In this document: positions 7,814 through 15,467 of the stretch, in pieces
How the letters are laid out: each line of letters begins with the position of its first letter
Numbering within the stretch: the stretch's first letter is position 1
IMG/VR virus record: IMGVR_UViG_3300025127_000188
Location: 1-28,670 of that record
Source: a virus
Reading direction: 5' to 3' (one strand)
Length of the DNA: 28,670 nt
Notes under the pieces: model-generated
What the model was told of the DNA's origin: nothing
Database searches by the model: none
What the model saw: only the letters and a program-made list of their open reading frames with translations
Position numbers and translations under genes: made by a program

Positions 7814-8841
7814 TATTTTGTTCCTTGAAAAGGTGTTGTAAATTTACCTGTTAATCCTCCATAAATACCTGCAAGTGTTGTACCAACCCCTAACGCAGTT
7901 TGTAATGGTGTAGGATTAGGTACGTTTGTAGATGAGAATTGTGCAGGGTATCCGCCCATAATTCCTGTTACCTGTCCAGCATATCTATCTAACTGTTCTT
8001 GTGGCATAAACGTTGCTTGTCTTGCTGCTTCTCTTTGTGCATCAAGAGTTGCTTGTTGTTGCGCTTGGTTCAGTGCGCCCAACTGACCTAAACGTGAAAT
8101 ATTTGTTCCTGCTATGCCTGCAGCTGTTTGACCTAAACCTGTTTGAAAAGCTCCTAGCTGTTGTTGTTGAGTTGCTAACGCACCTCTGTTTGCAATGTCC
8201 TGTTGCCTTGCGGCCATTGCTTGTCCGAATCCTTGTTGCAAGAGACCGGCTTGTAATAAAGCTCGTTCTCTCGCAGCCCCTGTGCCAAACTCTGCGAGTT
8301 GCACTCCCGCTCGACCACTGCCGAGCGCACCCAAAGCTGCTTGTTGGTCTCGTATCTGCTGTTCTTGTATTTGCCTATTACGATCAAATTCTGAAAGTGT
8401 TGCATCAATAACTTGTGCTTGATACGGGGACATAAATTGTTGTATTTGTGCCGTGGTCGGTGCTCCAAGTTGAACACCACCTAACGCTGTTCCAGCTGCT
8501 GTTCCAGCTGCTTGTCCTTGAGTTAAGAATGGTTGAAATGCTGCAAGTCCTGTTGTTCCTGCTTGTGTTTCTGCTATTGTTTGTGCTCTTTGTTGTAATG
8601 CATCTTGTGCAGCAACTTGTGGTGCAAGTCCTGCTAAACTTTGTTGTCTTACCGTAAATGCTTGGGCTGCTTCTTGTCTTGCTTTAAAAGCGTCTGCTGT
8701 TTCACCAGGTTGTTGTGATATACCTGCAATACCAGTTGATACTACTGGTATACCTGTTTGTTTTACTACCTGTGCTGCTAAATCTTTACCTAGATCTTCA
8801 ACAAATTGTGCGGGTAATGTTCTTGTAGTTGTAACAGCCAT
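7813..8841 (-). CDS. Gln/Ala-rich candidate internal virion (ejection) protein
   Basis: The 342-residue product is unusually rich in Gln, Ala and Gly. A long central region (about 125-265) is predicted by eye to be almost entirely helical: FMSPYQAQVIDATLSEFDRN, then runs such as RQIQEQQIRDQQAALGALG. The C-terminus is Gly/Pro/Thr-rich (TPLQTALGVGTTLAGIYGG). Such low-complexity helical proteins are typical of podovirus ejection proteins (T7 gp14, P22 gp7/gp20), which form a conduit through the envelope, but no family is certain here. It starts at a TAATG junction with the upstream stop, behind AGAGGA. The stretch around 8281-8340 is strongly G+C-rich (38 of 60 bases), unlike its neighbours. Confidence 0.8.
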   Translation of the reverse strand: MAVTTTRTLPAQFVEDLGKDLAAQVVKQTGIPVVSTGIAGISQQPGETADAFKARQEAAQAFTVRQQSLAGLAPQVAAQDALQQRAQTIAETQAGTTGLAAFQPFLTQGQAAGTAAGTALGGVQLGAPTTAQIQQFMSPYQAQVIDATLSEFDRNRQIQEQQIRDQQAALGALGSGRAGVQLAEFGTGAARERALLQAGLLQQGFGQAMAARQQDIANRGALATQQQQLGAFQTGLGQTAAGIAGTNISRLGQLGALNQAQQQATLDAQREAARQATFMPQEQLDRYAGQVTGIMGGYPAQFSSTNVPNPTPLQTALGVGTTLAGIYGGLTGKFTTPFQGTK

Positions 8842-10595
8842 TATAATACTTCCTCTAGTCTTTGTGATGTTTGAAACATTTTACGTGCGCCTTCTAATCC
8901 TTGCGATTCTTTTGATACGTCACCTCCGGATTCGAGGTTCTTCATCATGTTATACATAACTTCTGCCCCTTTGTCCACATCTCCATCGCCTGCATTTCTA
9001 ACAGCATCTGCTGTAAATACAAACTCATTCTTTGATAATCTTGCAGGGACATCATCTGCTTTTTCCATACGTCCTATAGGCACAAAACCACCTTCAGCTC
9101 TTAAATCCATTTCTTGTCCACCCATGTCTAACAATGGCATAGTTTTTTTAGCTACTGGTTCTTTAGAACCTTCTGCTTCTTTAGTTTTGTCTCTTTCATA
9201 AAAATTTAAATATTCTTGGTGTTTGTCGTTCATAGCTGCGATATCAGGGTTTTTTTCATATAATTTAACCCACCCTTTATAGTTTGGATCTTTTGATAAA
9301 TCTCCAGATCCTCCGTCTGAGAATCTTTGTATTCCATAAGGTCTTAATTGTGAAAAGTCTAAACCTTCACCTCTGTAAGTATCTTCATCATCCTCTTCAT
9401 CCTCTGTTTTTGGTGTCATTAATCCTGCTAGCGCTGATGCTGCAAATATACCTGACATTGGTCCTAATTTAGATAATGGTCCTACTCTTTCAGCATAACC
9501 TGGAAATTGAGTTTTCATAAGACCTATTTTTTTAAGAGCAGACACAGGTCCGTAAGTTCCAAATAAACCTTTTGCTGCACCACCAAAACTAGCTCTACCT
9601 AATAAACCACCAAAACTAGTTCCGGGTATACCAAAACCAACAGCACCTAATATTGCAGCTTTACCTATTGGTGACTTTGCAATTTTTTTAACTGTTCTTC
9701 CAACTTTCTTAACTAGTTTACCCAGACCATACATTTGTCTTGCTGATTCAAAATCAAACTCTCCACCTACAACTGTATCTGCTATACCACCTTTATTATA
9801 AAATCTATATGCTTCTCTATTTAAAAAAGGATTACCTCCTACGTCTGCATAATAATCTTCTTCAGCGGCACCTGATCCTCCTCCACCTGCATTTGGTATT
9901 ATAGGTATTATTGGTTGAGGTCCATCTCCATCTGGTTGAGGTTTTGGACCAGGATATAATTCTTCGAAACGATCTTGAGTCATACCTGAATTTAATAGTT
10001 CCTCTCTATTTTCAAGGTTGCTTCTAAGATTTCCTAATGCGGAAGCTTGCGAAGCGCTTATACCTTCTGGTGTTGTTGTGCTTAATACACTTGCAATTTC
10101 TCTAACACTGTCCACATCATATGCATCAACACTTGGTCCACCAATGCTATAAGCTGTTTCTGCTATGATGCCAGCACTTGTAGGAATTCCAAGGGGGACT
10201 TCATCTGTAGCAAAACCACTTCTATATAAATCTTTTCTAATGCTTCTATCTATAAATCCTTTTATTCTTTTTTCTCTAAAATTTAAATTATCAACTCTTG
10301 CTTTTTCTGCAGCTGCTAAACGTTGTTTTCTTTCTCTTTCTTTTTTAGCTATCGCATCTTTTTCTGCTTGTGTTCTATTTGCAATTTGTGTTCTAACTTC
10401 TTGTGCAGATCTAAAATCTCCTCCAGGTTGTTCACTTTGAAAACCGAATTGTGACCCAACTTTATCAGCATAACTTTGACCACCAATGGATTGTGCAAAA
10501 GACTCTGTAGCGGCATCTCTACCACCACCTTGAAATCCTATACGTCCTCCATCTTGTAACATCTGTTTCGCTTGTTGTGCTCTTGTTATGGCCAT
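8841..10595 (-). CDS. 584-residue virion protein with cationic amphipathic segment
   Basis: The N-terminal part (about 1-120) is Gln- and Arg/Lys-rich with GGRIGFQGGG and a charged helix (AIAKKERERKQRLAAAEKAR, 81-100). A Pro/Gly linker (215-245) leads to residues about 290-345, where LGKLVKKVGRTVKKIAKSP is followed by AAILGAVGFGIPG. This is a cationic amphipathic helix followed by a hydrophobic Gly-rich stretch that looks membrane-active. An acidic run (DEEDDED) and a conserved-looking C-terminus follow (about 510-584, with DDVPARLSKNEFVFTADAVR), which I recall from many marine phage virion proteins. I infer a role in DNA ejection or membrane penetration; no enzymatic motif is seen. The binding site is weak and the start lies nine bases after the preceding small gene. 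Confidence 0.8.
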   Translation of the reverse strand: MAITRAQQAKQMLQDGGRIGFQGGGRDAATESFAQSIGGQSYADKVGSQFGFQSEQPGGDFRSAQEVRTQIANRTQAEKDAIAKKERERKQRLAAAEKARVDNLNFREKRIKGFIDRSIRKDLYRSGFATDEVPLGIPTSAGIIAETAYSIGGPSVDAYDVDSVREIASVLSTTTPEGISASQASALGNLRSNLENREELLNSGMTQDRFEELYPGPKPQPDGDGPQPIIPIIPNAGGGGSGAAEEDYYADVGGNPFLNREAYRFYNKGGIADTVVGGEFDFESARQMYGLGKLVKKVGRTVKKIAKSPIGKAAILGAVGFGIPGTSFGGLLGRASFGGAAKGLFGTYGPVSALKKIGLMKTQFPGYAERVGPLSKLGPMSGIFAASALAGLMTPKTEDEEDDEDTYRGEGLDFSQLRPYGIQRFSDGGSGDLSKDPNYKGWVKLYEKNPDIAAMNDKHQEYLNFYERDKTKEAEGSKEPVAKKTMPLLDMGGQEMDLRAEGGFVPIGRMEKADDVPARLSKNEFVFTADAVRNAGDGDVDKGAEVMYNMMKNLESGGDVSKESQGLEGARKMFQTSQRLEEVL

Positions 10596-10604
10596 TTGTC
10601 TATC

Positions 10605-10775
10605 TTATTTTGTTTTAGGAAAAATATCAAGGCTTGGCATTATCACTCTTACATCTTTTCTTATCTCTGATTCAGGGATGCCTTTTGCTTTCCATTCTTC
10701 GTCGTTTTTATATTTTTCACCTGTTCTAAGGTTATAAATTTCTTCTATTATTTCTTTTGGTTTTAATACTTGCAT
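10605..10775 (-). CDS. Small 56-residue phage protein
   Basis: The frame starts at an ATG sharing bases with the upstream TAA (TAATG). It encodes a mostly charged protein beginning MQVLKPKEIIEEIYNLRTGE, with a C-terminal DVRVIMPSLDIFPKTK. It has no cysteines or membrane segment. It is supported by continuous coding-type codon use, its exact fit between flanking genes, and the coupling pattern shared with the two preceding small genes. I do not recognise it. Its position between nozzle and ejection-protein genes suggests a small virion or assembly factor. Confidence 0.65.
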   Translation of the reverse strand: MQVLKPKEIIEEIYNLRTGEKYKNDEEWKAKGIPESEIRKDVRVIMPSLDIFPKTK

Positions 10776-11116
10776 TATGTTGTTACCTCTCTTGGCTGTA
10801 TTTCTAATATGGAGGCTATGACGTGCAGCTCGTTCGCGTCAGCAGCTTGTACTTTTAATACCTCACTTTCCTCCATTACAAGAGGTTGAGTTAAAAGTTC
10901 TGTTGATGCCTTAGATCCTATGGCTTTGTCTTTAAACAAATTAAATATAGTTCCACTAGAATTAACTAATGTTATAGTTATGGTGCTCCCTGATCCGGCG
11001 TCCTCTGTTACTAATAGTGATTTAACAACAGCCGATTTGAAACTAGGCACTGTATACAGTGTTGTTAGATCTGTTGTAGTTAAATCTACTTTTTTATTTA
11101 TAAAACTATTTGCCAT
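10775..11116 (-). CDS. Small beta-rich virion-associated protein
   Basis: The 113-residue product has alternating beta strands (AVVKSLLVTEDAGSGSTITI, then LVMEESEVLKVQAADANELH) and resembles a small beta-sandwich. It looks distantly similar to the 118-residue product at 22295-22651: both have a central strand pattern, an acidic E-E near residues 80-95 (MEES, LEET), and a final ..AS..E. strand. They may be paralogues. I infer a decoration, tail or neck-associated protein. It is linked to both neighbours by TAATG junctions. Confidence 0.75.
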   Translation of the reverse strand: MANSFINKKVDLTTTDLTTLYTVPSFKSAVVKSLLVTEDAGSGSTITITLVNSSGTIFNLFKDKAIGSKASTELLTQPLVMEESEVLKVQAADANELHVIASILEIQPREVTT

Positions 11117-11280
11117 TAATTTATAAAGAAGTTAAATGCTTCTACCTCATCTTTTAATTCTTCTTGAAACGTTGTGTTTAATTTTTCTACAATTGCATCA
11201 AGATCTCTAACTTGTGCTTCTGCTGTAGGCAAGTCATATTCTTTACTTGGTCTTGTTAATACTTGTACTATTTTTGCCAT
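11116..11280 (-). CDS. Small 54-residue phage protein
   Basis: The frame begins MAKIVQVLTRPSKEYDLPTA and continues as an acidic helix (AEAQVRDLDAIVEKLNTTF) ending EAFNFFIN. Start and stop both overlap the neighbouring genes as TAATG, so it is one link of a coupled chain nozzle protein - this gene - 113-residue protein - 56-residue protein. The regular helical pattern suggests a small coiled-coil or assembly protein. I know no family for it. Confidence 0.65.
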   Translation of the reverse strand: MAKIVQVLTRPSKEYDLPTAEAQVRDLDAIVEKLNTTFQEELKDEVEAFNFFIN

Positions 11281-13463
11281 TATCTACGTCCATCCGGTTG
11301 TATGTCTAATCTAAAAGTTCCTAGTTTCCAACTTTGATTAGTTGTTGTGTTTTCTATTTTTAATGCAATAGCTCTTCCTCTTGCACGTGTGTCTACTTTT
11401 TGTGTTGATGAAGTTATATCAAAAGGTCCAAGTGATGAACTAGCAGCTGTATCATTTGGAAAATTTCTTAAATTTAATGTAACTCTAGTTGTGCCTGTTT
11501 GAGATATAAAGTCAGGTATAAATCTTCTTATCTTCATTATAAATTCACCGTCCCCTCTAAGATCTGCTACACCTGTTGATTGCCCTGTAATACCTCTTCT
11601 TTGACTTATGTCAAAATCTCCAGATGTAATGTTTGCAGTAATAGCTGTTGCAGCTCCACCTTTAATTTGATCGGTTCCTGTTTCGTGTTGATAGTATGTT
11701 GTTCTACCTTCAGTGTTGCCTACAACATCAAAAGATGTATCTGTAGCTGCATCATACTCTAATGCATGTGGTGATCCAAATACTGCAGAATCTTCCCACA
11801 TAGTTCTAGCTAAAGTCCCATTTGTCCACACAGGTCTTTGTGGTGACGAATCAAAATAATTATACGCAACCATTCGATTTACAACAGATGATCCTGATGT
11901 TGGATAAAACCATATAACTTCACCAAACAAATTATTTAATCCTGCTGATACCATTTGATTACCAGACTCTAAATTTATATTATCGTAAACATGGTCCTCT
12001 ACCAAACAAGGTAAAGATTCTAGTTTACCAGCGTATCTAAAAAAACCATTCTCAGACATCCAATAAGCAGCACCATCAACTTCTACACATGCATTCTGTC
12101 CAACAAGTCCACAGTTAGTTCCAACTTGTGCAAACGCAAACGTAAATGGTTGACCAACAAAACGTTGTGTAAATAACGCCGTATCGGTCCAAACATAAAT
12201 TGCATCTCTACCACGAATTGCTCCTCTGATCTGTGATCCATCAGCCAGTCTTTGTGTACCAGCTGTATTAGTTGCTGTAGGTACATATGTGTTTATGTCT
12301 TCTTGATCCGAGAATCTTACAAACATATCATCTTGTGTAGATGTATCTCCGATGGTTGTTTCTGTTCCAAAAAATACTAAGTGTCGATCTGGTGTAGATA
12401 CTAACATATGTCTTGATGCAGTTGGTGCACCTGTTATAATTGTTGCTCTTGTTTCTGTTGCTGCACTAGCTGCAGAATTCCATTCAAATACAGCACTGTC
12501 GTGTATTAAACAAATTGCTTTGTCACCAAAGTTATCTAACGACCACATACCTGGTTCAAGAACCAAGTCTCCTGATGCGGCTTCGCCCCACGCTACATAA
12601 TTTGCCGTGCTGGTAACCGTATCTCCAGCACCATGAGACGCAGCTGTCGTTCCTCTTACTTCTCTTGTTACACCTGTCAATTCGTTAGACGCATTAATAC
12701 CTGTATAAGATATTTCTTCTGTTCCTATTAATATAAAGTTTGTACCAGAATCTGGAAACTGTGATGGATCTGCTAATACAATACCTGTCGTAACCGAAGA
12801 GTTTATTGCATTAGATAAAGTTGTGGTAAATGCTCCAGCTTCTTCTCCACCCCAAGAACCTAATGACCAACCAAAACCTTTCGCTTGTACTGCTGGTCCT
12901 ACAGGATAGTAATGTTGTACTCTAATACCTCCTGATGTTGTGGCACCAGATCCAGACTCATTTGATGGCATAGTTATTGTAAGTGTTGTTCCCGTGGGCA
13001 CGGTTGTTACCATAAATTTTTTATCATCAAAATCTGCTGCTGCAAAGTTAGAATTAGTTATGCTAGAAAAATTATCTAATAATATTATATCTCCCGCTGA
13101 TATGTTGTGATCTGATGAAAAAGTTAATGTAACTGTGGGAGAGCCGTTAGTCGTGCTAAATGCACTTGTTAATGTAGTTGTTGTTTTAATAGGGTGTATG
13201 TCATAAAATACTCCACCAGAAAAAGCATATAAAATTCTATTTGTGCCAATAATAGCGTATTTTCTACCTAAACTATTAACAAAATGATGAAGTCCTCGGC
13301 CTGCACCTGTTAAATTACTTTCTCCTAATTGTTTCCAACCACCTATTTTTTCAGGCGTGCCATATCTAAACCTAACATTATCGCAGTCGATCCATTGACC
13401 TTCAGCGGTTGTGGCTGTAACTTGTTTATTAATACCTGGTTGAAACCCTATTTTTTGTAGCAT
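11280..13463 (-). CDS. Tail nozzle / packaged-DNA stabilisation protein (P22 gp10 / T7 gp12 type)
   Basis: The product has 727 residues. The N-terminus has a signature I associate with the podovirus tail nozzle family: FQPGINKQVTATTAEGQWID followed by CDNVRFRYGTPEKIGGWKQL. This is succeeded by strands typical of a propeller (RGLHHFVNSLGRKYAIIGTN). Residues about 95-180 hold an inserted beta domain (AFSTTNGSPTVTLTF..GDIILLDN..) that looks like the domain in the 164-residue protein at 25946-26440. Later parts contain further propeller strands and a SENGFFRYAGKLESLPC segment. The protein would close the portal channel and guide DNA out of the particle. The start has a GAGGTTAT site. The gene is separated from the adaptor genes by about 11.5 kb, an unusual distance. 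Confidence 0.75.
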   Translation of the reverse strand: MLQKIGFQPGINKQVTATTAEGQWIDCDNVRFRYGTPEKIGGWKQLGESNLTGAGRGLHHFVNSLGRKYAIIGTNRILYAFSGGVFYDIHPIKTTTTLTSAFSTTNGSPTVTLTFSSDHNISAGDIILLDNFSSITNSNFAAADFDDKKFMVTTVPTGTTLTITMPSNESGSGATTSGGIRVQHYYPVGPAVQAKGFGWSLGSWGGEEAGAFTTTLSNAINSSVTTGIVLADPSQFPDSGTNFILIGTEEISYTGINASNELTGVTREVRGTTAASHGAGDTVTSTANYVAWGEAASGDLVLEPGMWSLDNFGDKAICLIHDSAVFEWNSAASAATETRATIITGAPTASRHMLVSTPDRHLVFFGTETTIGDTSTQDDMFVRFSDQEDINTYVPTATNTAGTQRLADGSQIRGAIRGRDAIYVWTDTALFTQRFVGQPFTFAFAQVGTNCGLVGQNACVEVDGAAYWMSENGFFRYAGKLESLPCLVEDHVYDNINLESGNQMVSAGLNNLFGEVIWFYPTSGSSVVNRMVAYNYFDSSPQRPVWTNGTLARTMWEDSAVFGSPHALEYDAATDTSFDVVGNTEGRTTYYQHETGTDQIKGGAATAITANITSGDFDISQRRGITGQSTGVADLRGDGEFIMKIRRFIPDFISQTGTTRVTLNLRNFPNDTAASSSLGPFDITSSTQKVDTRARGRAIALKIENTTTNQSWKLGTFRLDIQPDGRR

Positions 13464-13479
13464 ATAACCTCATTATATA

Positions 13480-14046
13480 TTAAAAGGCCCAGCTTACAAA
13501 TGAGTAACGAGTGCCTTTTGTAGTCTCTCTAACCTCATGTGGGTACATAAAGTTAGATGGAAATAACAGTATATCTCCCGTTTTTAACTCAATTTTCTCT
13601 CCTCTGCAATAGAATTCAGAACCCTCATAGTCTTCGTTTAGGTTGGCTACAATAGATATTAAGGGCACTCCTTTCATATTACCATCAAATATACTGTGTA
13701 TATGATCGTAATGTTCTCTCATCATAGTACCTACAGGATATCTATTAAAACGTATAGGACTAAATTTAGTGAGCCATGGTGCTTGAGTCTTTTGCCCCGG
13801 TACACTATGCTTTTCTTGATATTCGTTTAATGCTTTAATTAAGTATGGTGTTAGCTTTGTTTGTTGTTCTTTAGTACAACTCATAACATCTAATTCTTTT
13901 GTAGCTTCAGAGTGATATGTACCCTCAGAATAATTATTCCATCTATGTTTTTCCCAAATTCTAGTATTACATTCTTTTATTAATGCTTCACATACTTCTT
14001 TTGGTATATGATTCTTTACGTATATATAACTTTTAATTGTGCTCAT
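13480..14046 (-). CDS. 2-oxoglutarate/Fe(II)-dependent oxygenase, prolyl-4-hydroxylase-like
   Basis: The product has 188 residues. The iron triad is visible as H112-x-D114 (in REHYDHIHS) and H170 (YPHEV), with R180 (GTRYSFVSW) as the 2-oxoglutarate-binding arginine. The spacing is right for the P4H/PiuC-like branch. It should hydroxylate an unknown substrate using oxygen, 2-oxoglutarate and iron, and lacks a signal peptide, so it acts in the cytoplasm. AAGGAGG at 14054-14060 sits seven bases before the ATG. It overlaps the end of the preceding oxygenase gene by 14 bases, so the two are co-translated. The substrate could be a virion protein from the adjoining fibre genes or a host molecule; the sequence does not decide. 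Confidence 0.87.
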   Translation of the reverse strand: MSTIKSYIYVKNHIPKEVCEALIKECNTRIWEKHRWNNYSEGTYHSEATKELDVMSCTKEQQTKLTPYLIKALNEYQEKHSVPGQKTQAPWLTKFSPIRFNRYPVGTMMREHYDHIHSIFDGNMKGVPLISIVANLNEDYEGSEFYCRGEKIELKTGDILLFPSNFMYPHEVRETTKGTRYSFVSWAF

Positions 14047-14659
14047 TCATCAACCTCCTTATATCTAAATGAGTTAGTGATTGTTCTGATCCAATAATAT
14101 CAATACAAAATGTATTAAAAGATACGCTTATTCTTTCTTCTTCACTTTGATTTGTTGGTACGCTATGTTTTAGAGAAGAAGGGAACATTATTAATTCACC
14201 AGGTTTACATGGTAACATAAATGTTTCCGAATTGTAATTATTATATTTTATAGGATCTAATTTTATACCATCTTGCCTTTCTTTTGAAAACTGTATTGGT
14301 GGTGATTTTTCATTTATTTGAAAATACATAACCCCGGATATAATAGAATTAGGATGCACATGTTCATGATGATTAGATCCTTTTGGATTTCTATTAGCCC
14401 AACACTGTGTAATAACTAATCTTTGATCAGAGTTTAAAATACCTTTTGTATATTTTTGTACCGACTCTCCTAAAAAATTTTTAATGTTTTTAAATTCTTC
14501 CTTACGTAATAAGTATGAATCATCGGACCTATAGTTACCATTTTGTTTTTGTTCTCGATAACTAATAGTTTTTAAAAAAGCTAATTCTTTATCAATTGGT
14601 TGTTCGTATGGCACGATTAACAAAGGTATTGAAAATAATTGTAACAATTCTTCTTTCAT
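14033..14659 (-). CDS. Second 2OG-Fe(II) oxygenase, TIGR02466-like family
   Basis: From ATG 14659 the product has 208 residues. A three-codon upstream TTG start exists but is rejected, because the ATG overlaps the sulfotransferase stop exactly as ATGA. The family pattern is visible: a His-rich strand HHEHVHPNSIISGVMYF (about residues 97-113), a PGELIMFPSSLKHSVP segment with the distal iron-binding His, and an Arg in EERISVSFN that would hold 2-oxoglutarate. This belongs to a different branch from the neighbouring P4H-like enzyme, so the pair is not a simple duplication. Putative phage oxygenases of this kind are common in marine phages, with largely unknown substrates. Its coding sequence is AT-rich, like the sulfotransferase. 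Confidence 0.82.
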   Translation of the reverse strand: MKEELLQLFSIPLLIVPYEQPIDKELAFLKTISYREQKQNGNYRSDDSYLLRKEEFKNIKNFLGESVQKYTKGILNSDQRLVITQCWANRNPKGSNHHEHVHPNSIISGVMYFQINEKSPPIQFSKERQDGIKLDPIKYNNYNSETFMLPCKPGELIMFPSSLKHSVPTNQSEEERISVSFNTFCIDIIGSEQSLTHLDIRRLMNEHN

Positions 14660-15447
14660 TTTATCCAAAAATTACATTCTTTATAAGCATCTATAATACT
14701 TTTTGGTACTACATCATAAGCATCATAGTCTTTTTTATAATCACTTATAGCCCCTTCTTTTAAAGTATGCAACCCCTTTCCCATTATAGTGTCATCATAA
14801 TTCATATTGTTTACTGTAAATTGTTTTATATTATTAAAATTATGTTTGTATTTTGGTATGCCTAAAAAATTATACACACCATCAATAGTTTGATCTGTAT
14901 TTTTTACTAGATCGTTAAAATCTACAATATGATACATTTCTTTTGGTTGATAATTTAATAAATGTTTAACACCTATTAACTCTTTGACTAACTGACCATC
15001 TTTATTCATTATCATATGACATTTTTCTTCTCTTGTTTTTGCTGCATATTGATTAACAAAAGAAGATGGTTCTCTTTCTGACCAAGCTAAGAAAGATCCT
15101 AATACCTCTATTACGTCTCTTACTAAAATAATAATTTTTATATCTTGTTTAATTGTTTTTAAAAATTGAAGATTAATAGGAAACCCCCAAGGAGATCTAT
15201 CTATAATATATTTTTTGTTCCAATCTTTATAGTAATTATTAAAAACATTTTTAATTATATTTTCTAAAGAACTATGATCTGGAAAATTTTGAAAAATATC
15301 TAATTTTTTTAAAGAATATAATTGACCTACAATATCTGCACAAATACTGTTAGCAGTTACAGCTACATCTTTGTTTTGATTCATGATAGAACCAAACAAT
15401 GTGTTGCCAGCACGTGGTAATCCATGTAGGAAAAATATATCTTTCAT
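14656..15447 (-). CDS. Sulfotransferase (PAPS-dependent)
   Basis: The product has 263 residues. It should transfer sulfate from PAPS to a carbohydrate or protein hydroxyl or tyrosine. The N-terminal 5'-phosphosulfate loop is GLPRAGNTLF (9-18), directly after the first beta strand. The 3'-phosphate site is IILVRDVIEVLGSFL with R110 and S118. The length and the C-terminal FLGIP segment (a YNFLGIP motif of the family) fit a complete single-domain enzyme. No membrane anchor is seen, so it is cytoplasmic, unlike Golgi relatives. Coding DNA is extremely AT-rich (15121-15180 has only 8 G/C of 60), suggesting separate acquisition. It starts 20 bases after the fibre-like gene C with no evident Shine-Dalgarno sequence and is coupled to the following oxygenase by ATGA. 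Confidence 0.87.
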   Translation of the reverse strand: MKDIFFLHGLPRAGNTLFGSIMNQNKDVAVTANSICADIVGQLYSLKKLDIFQNFPDHSSLENIIKNVFNNYYKDWNKKYIIDRSPWGFPINLQFLKTIKQDIKIIILVRDVIEVLGSFLAWSEREPSSFVNQYAAKTREEKCHMIMNKDGQLVKELIGVKHLLNYQPKEMYHIVDFNDLVKNTDQTIDGVYNFLGIPKYKHNFNNIKQFTVNNMNYDDTIMGKGLHTLKEGAISDYKKDYDAYDVVPKSIIDAYKECNFWIK

Positions 15448-15467
15448 TTATAGGATAATACTATATT

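Noticed and set aside
8175-8480. Alternative frames on both strands in the Gln/Ala-rich gene
   Set aside because: They result from the G+C-rich, low-complexity coding sequence. The 342-residue frame is longer, properly coupled to its neighbours and has virion-protein character.
14660-14668. TTG start for the TIGR02466-like oxygenase
   Set aside because: It adds only three residues. The ATG at 14659 overlaps the preceding stop as ATGA, a junction type used elsewhere in this operon.
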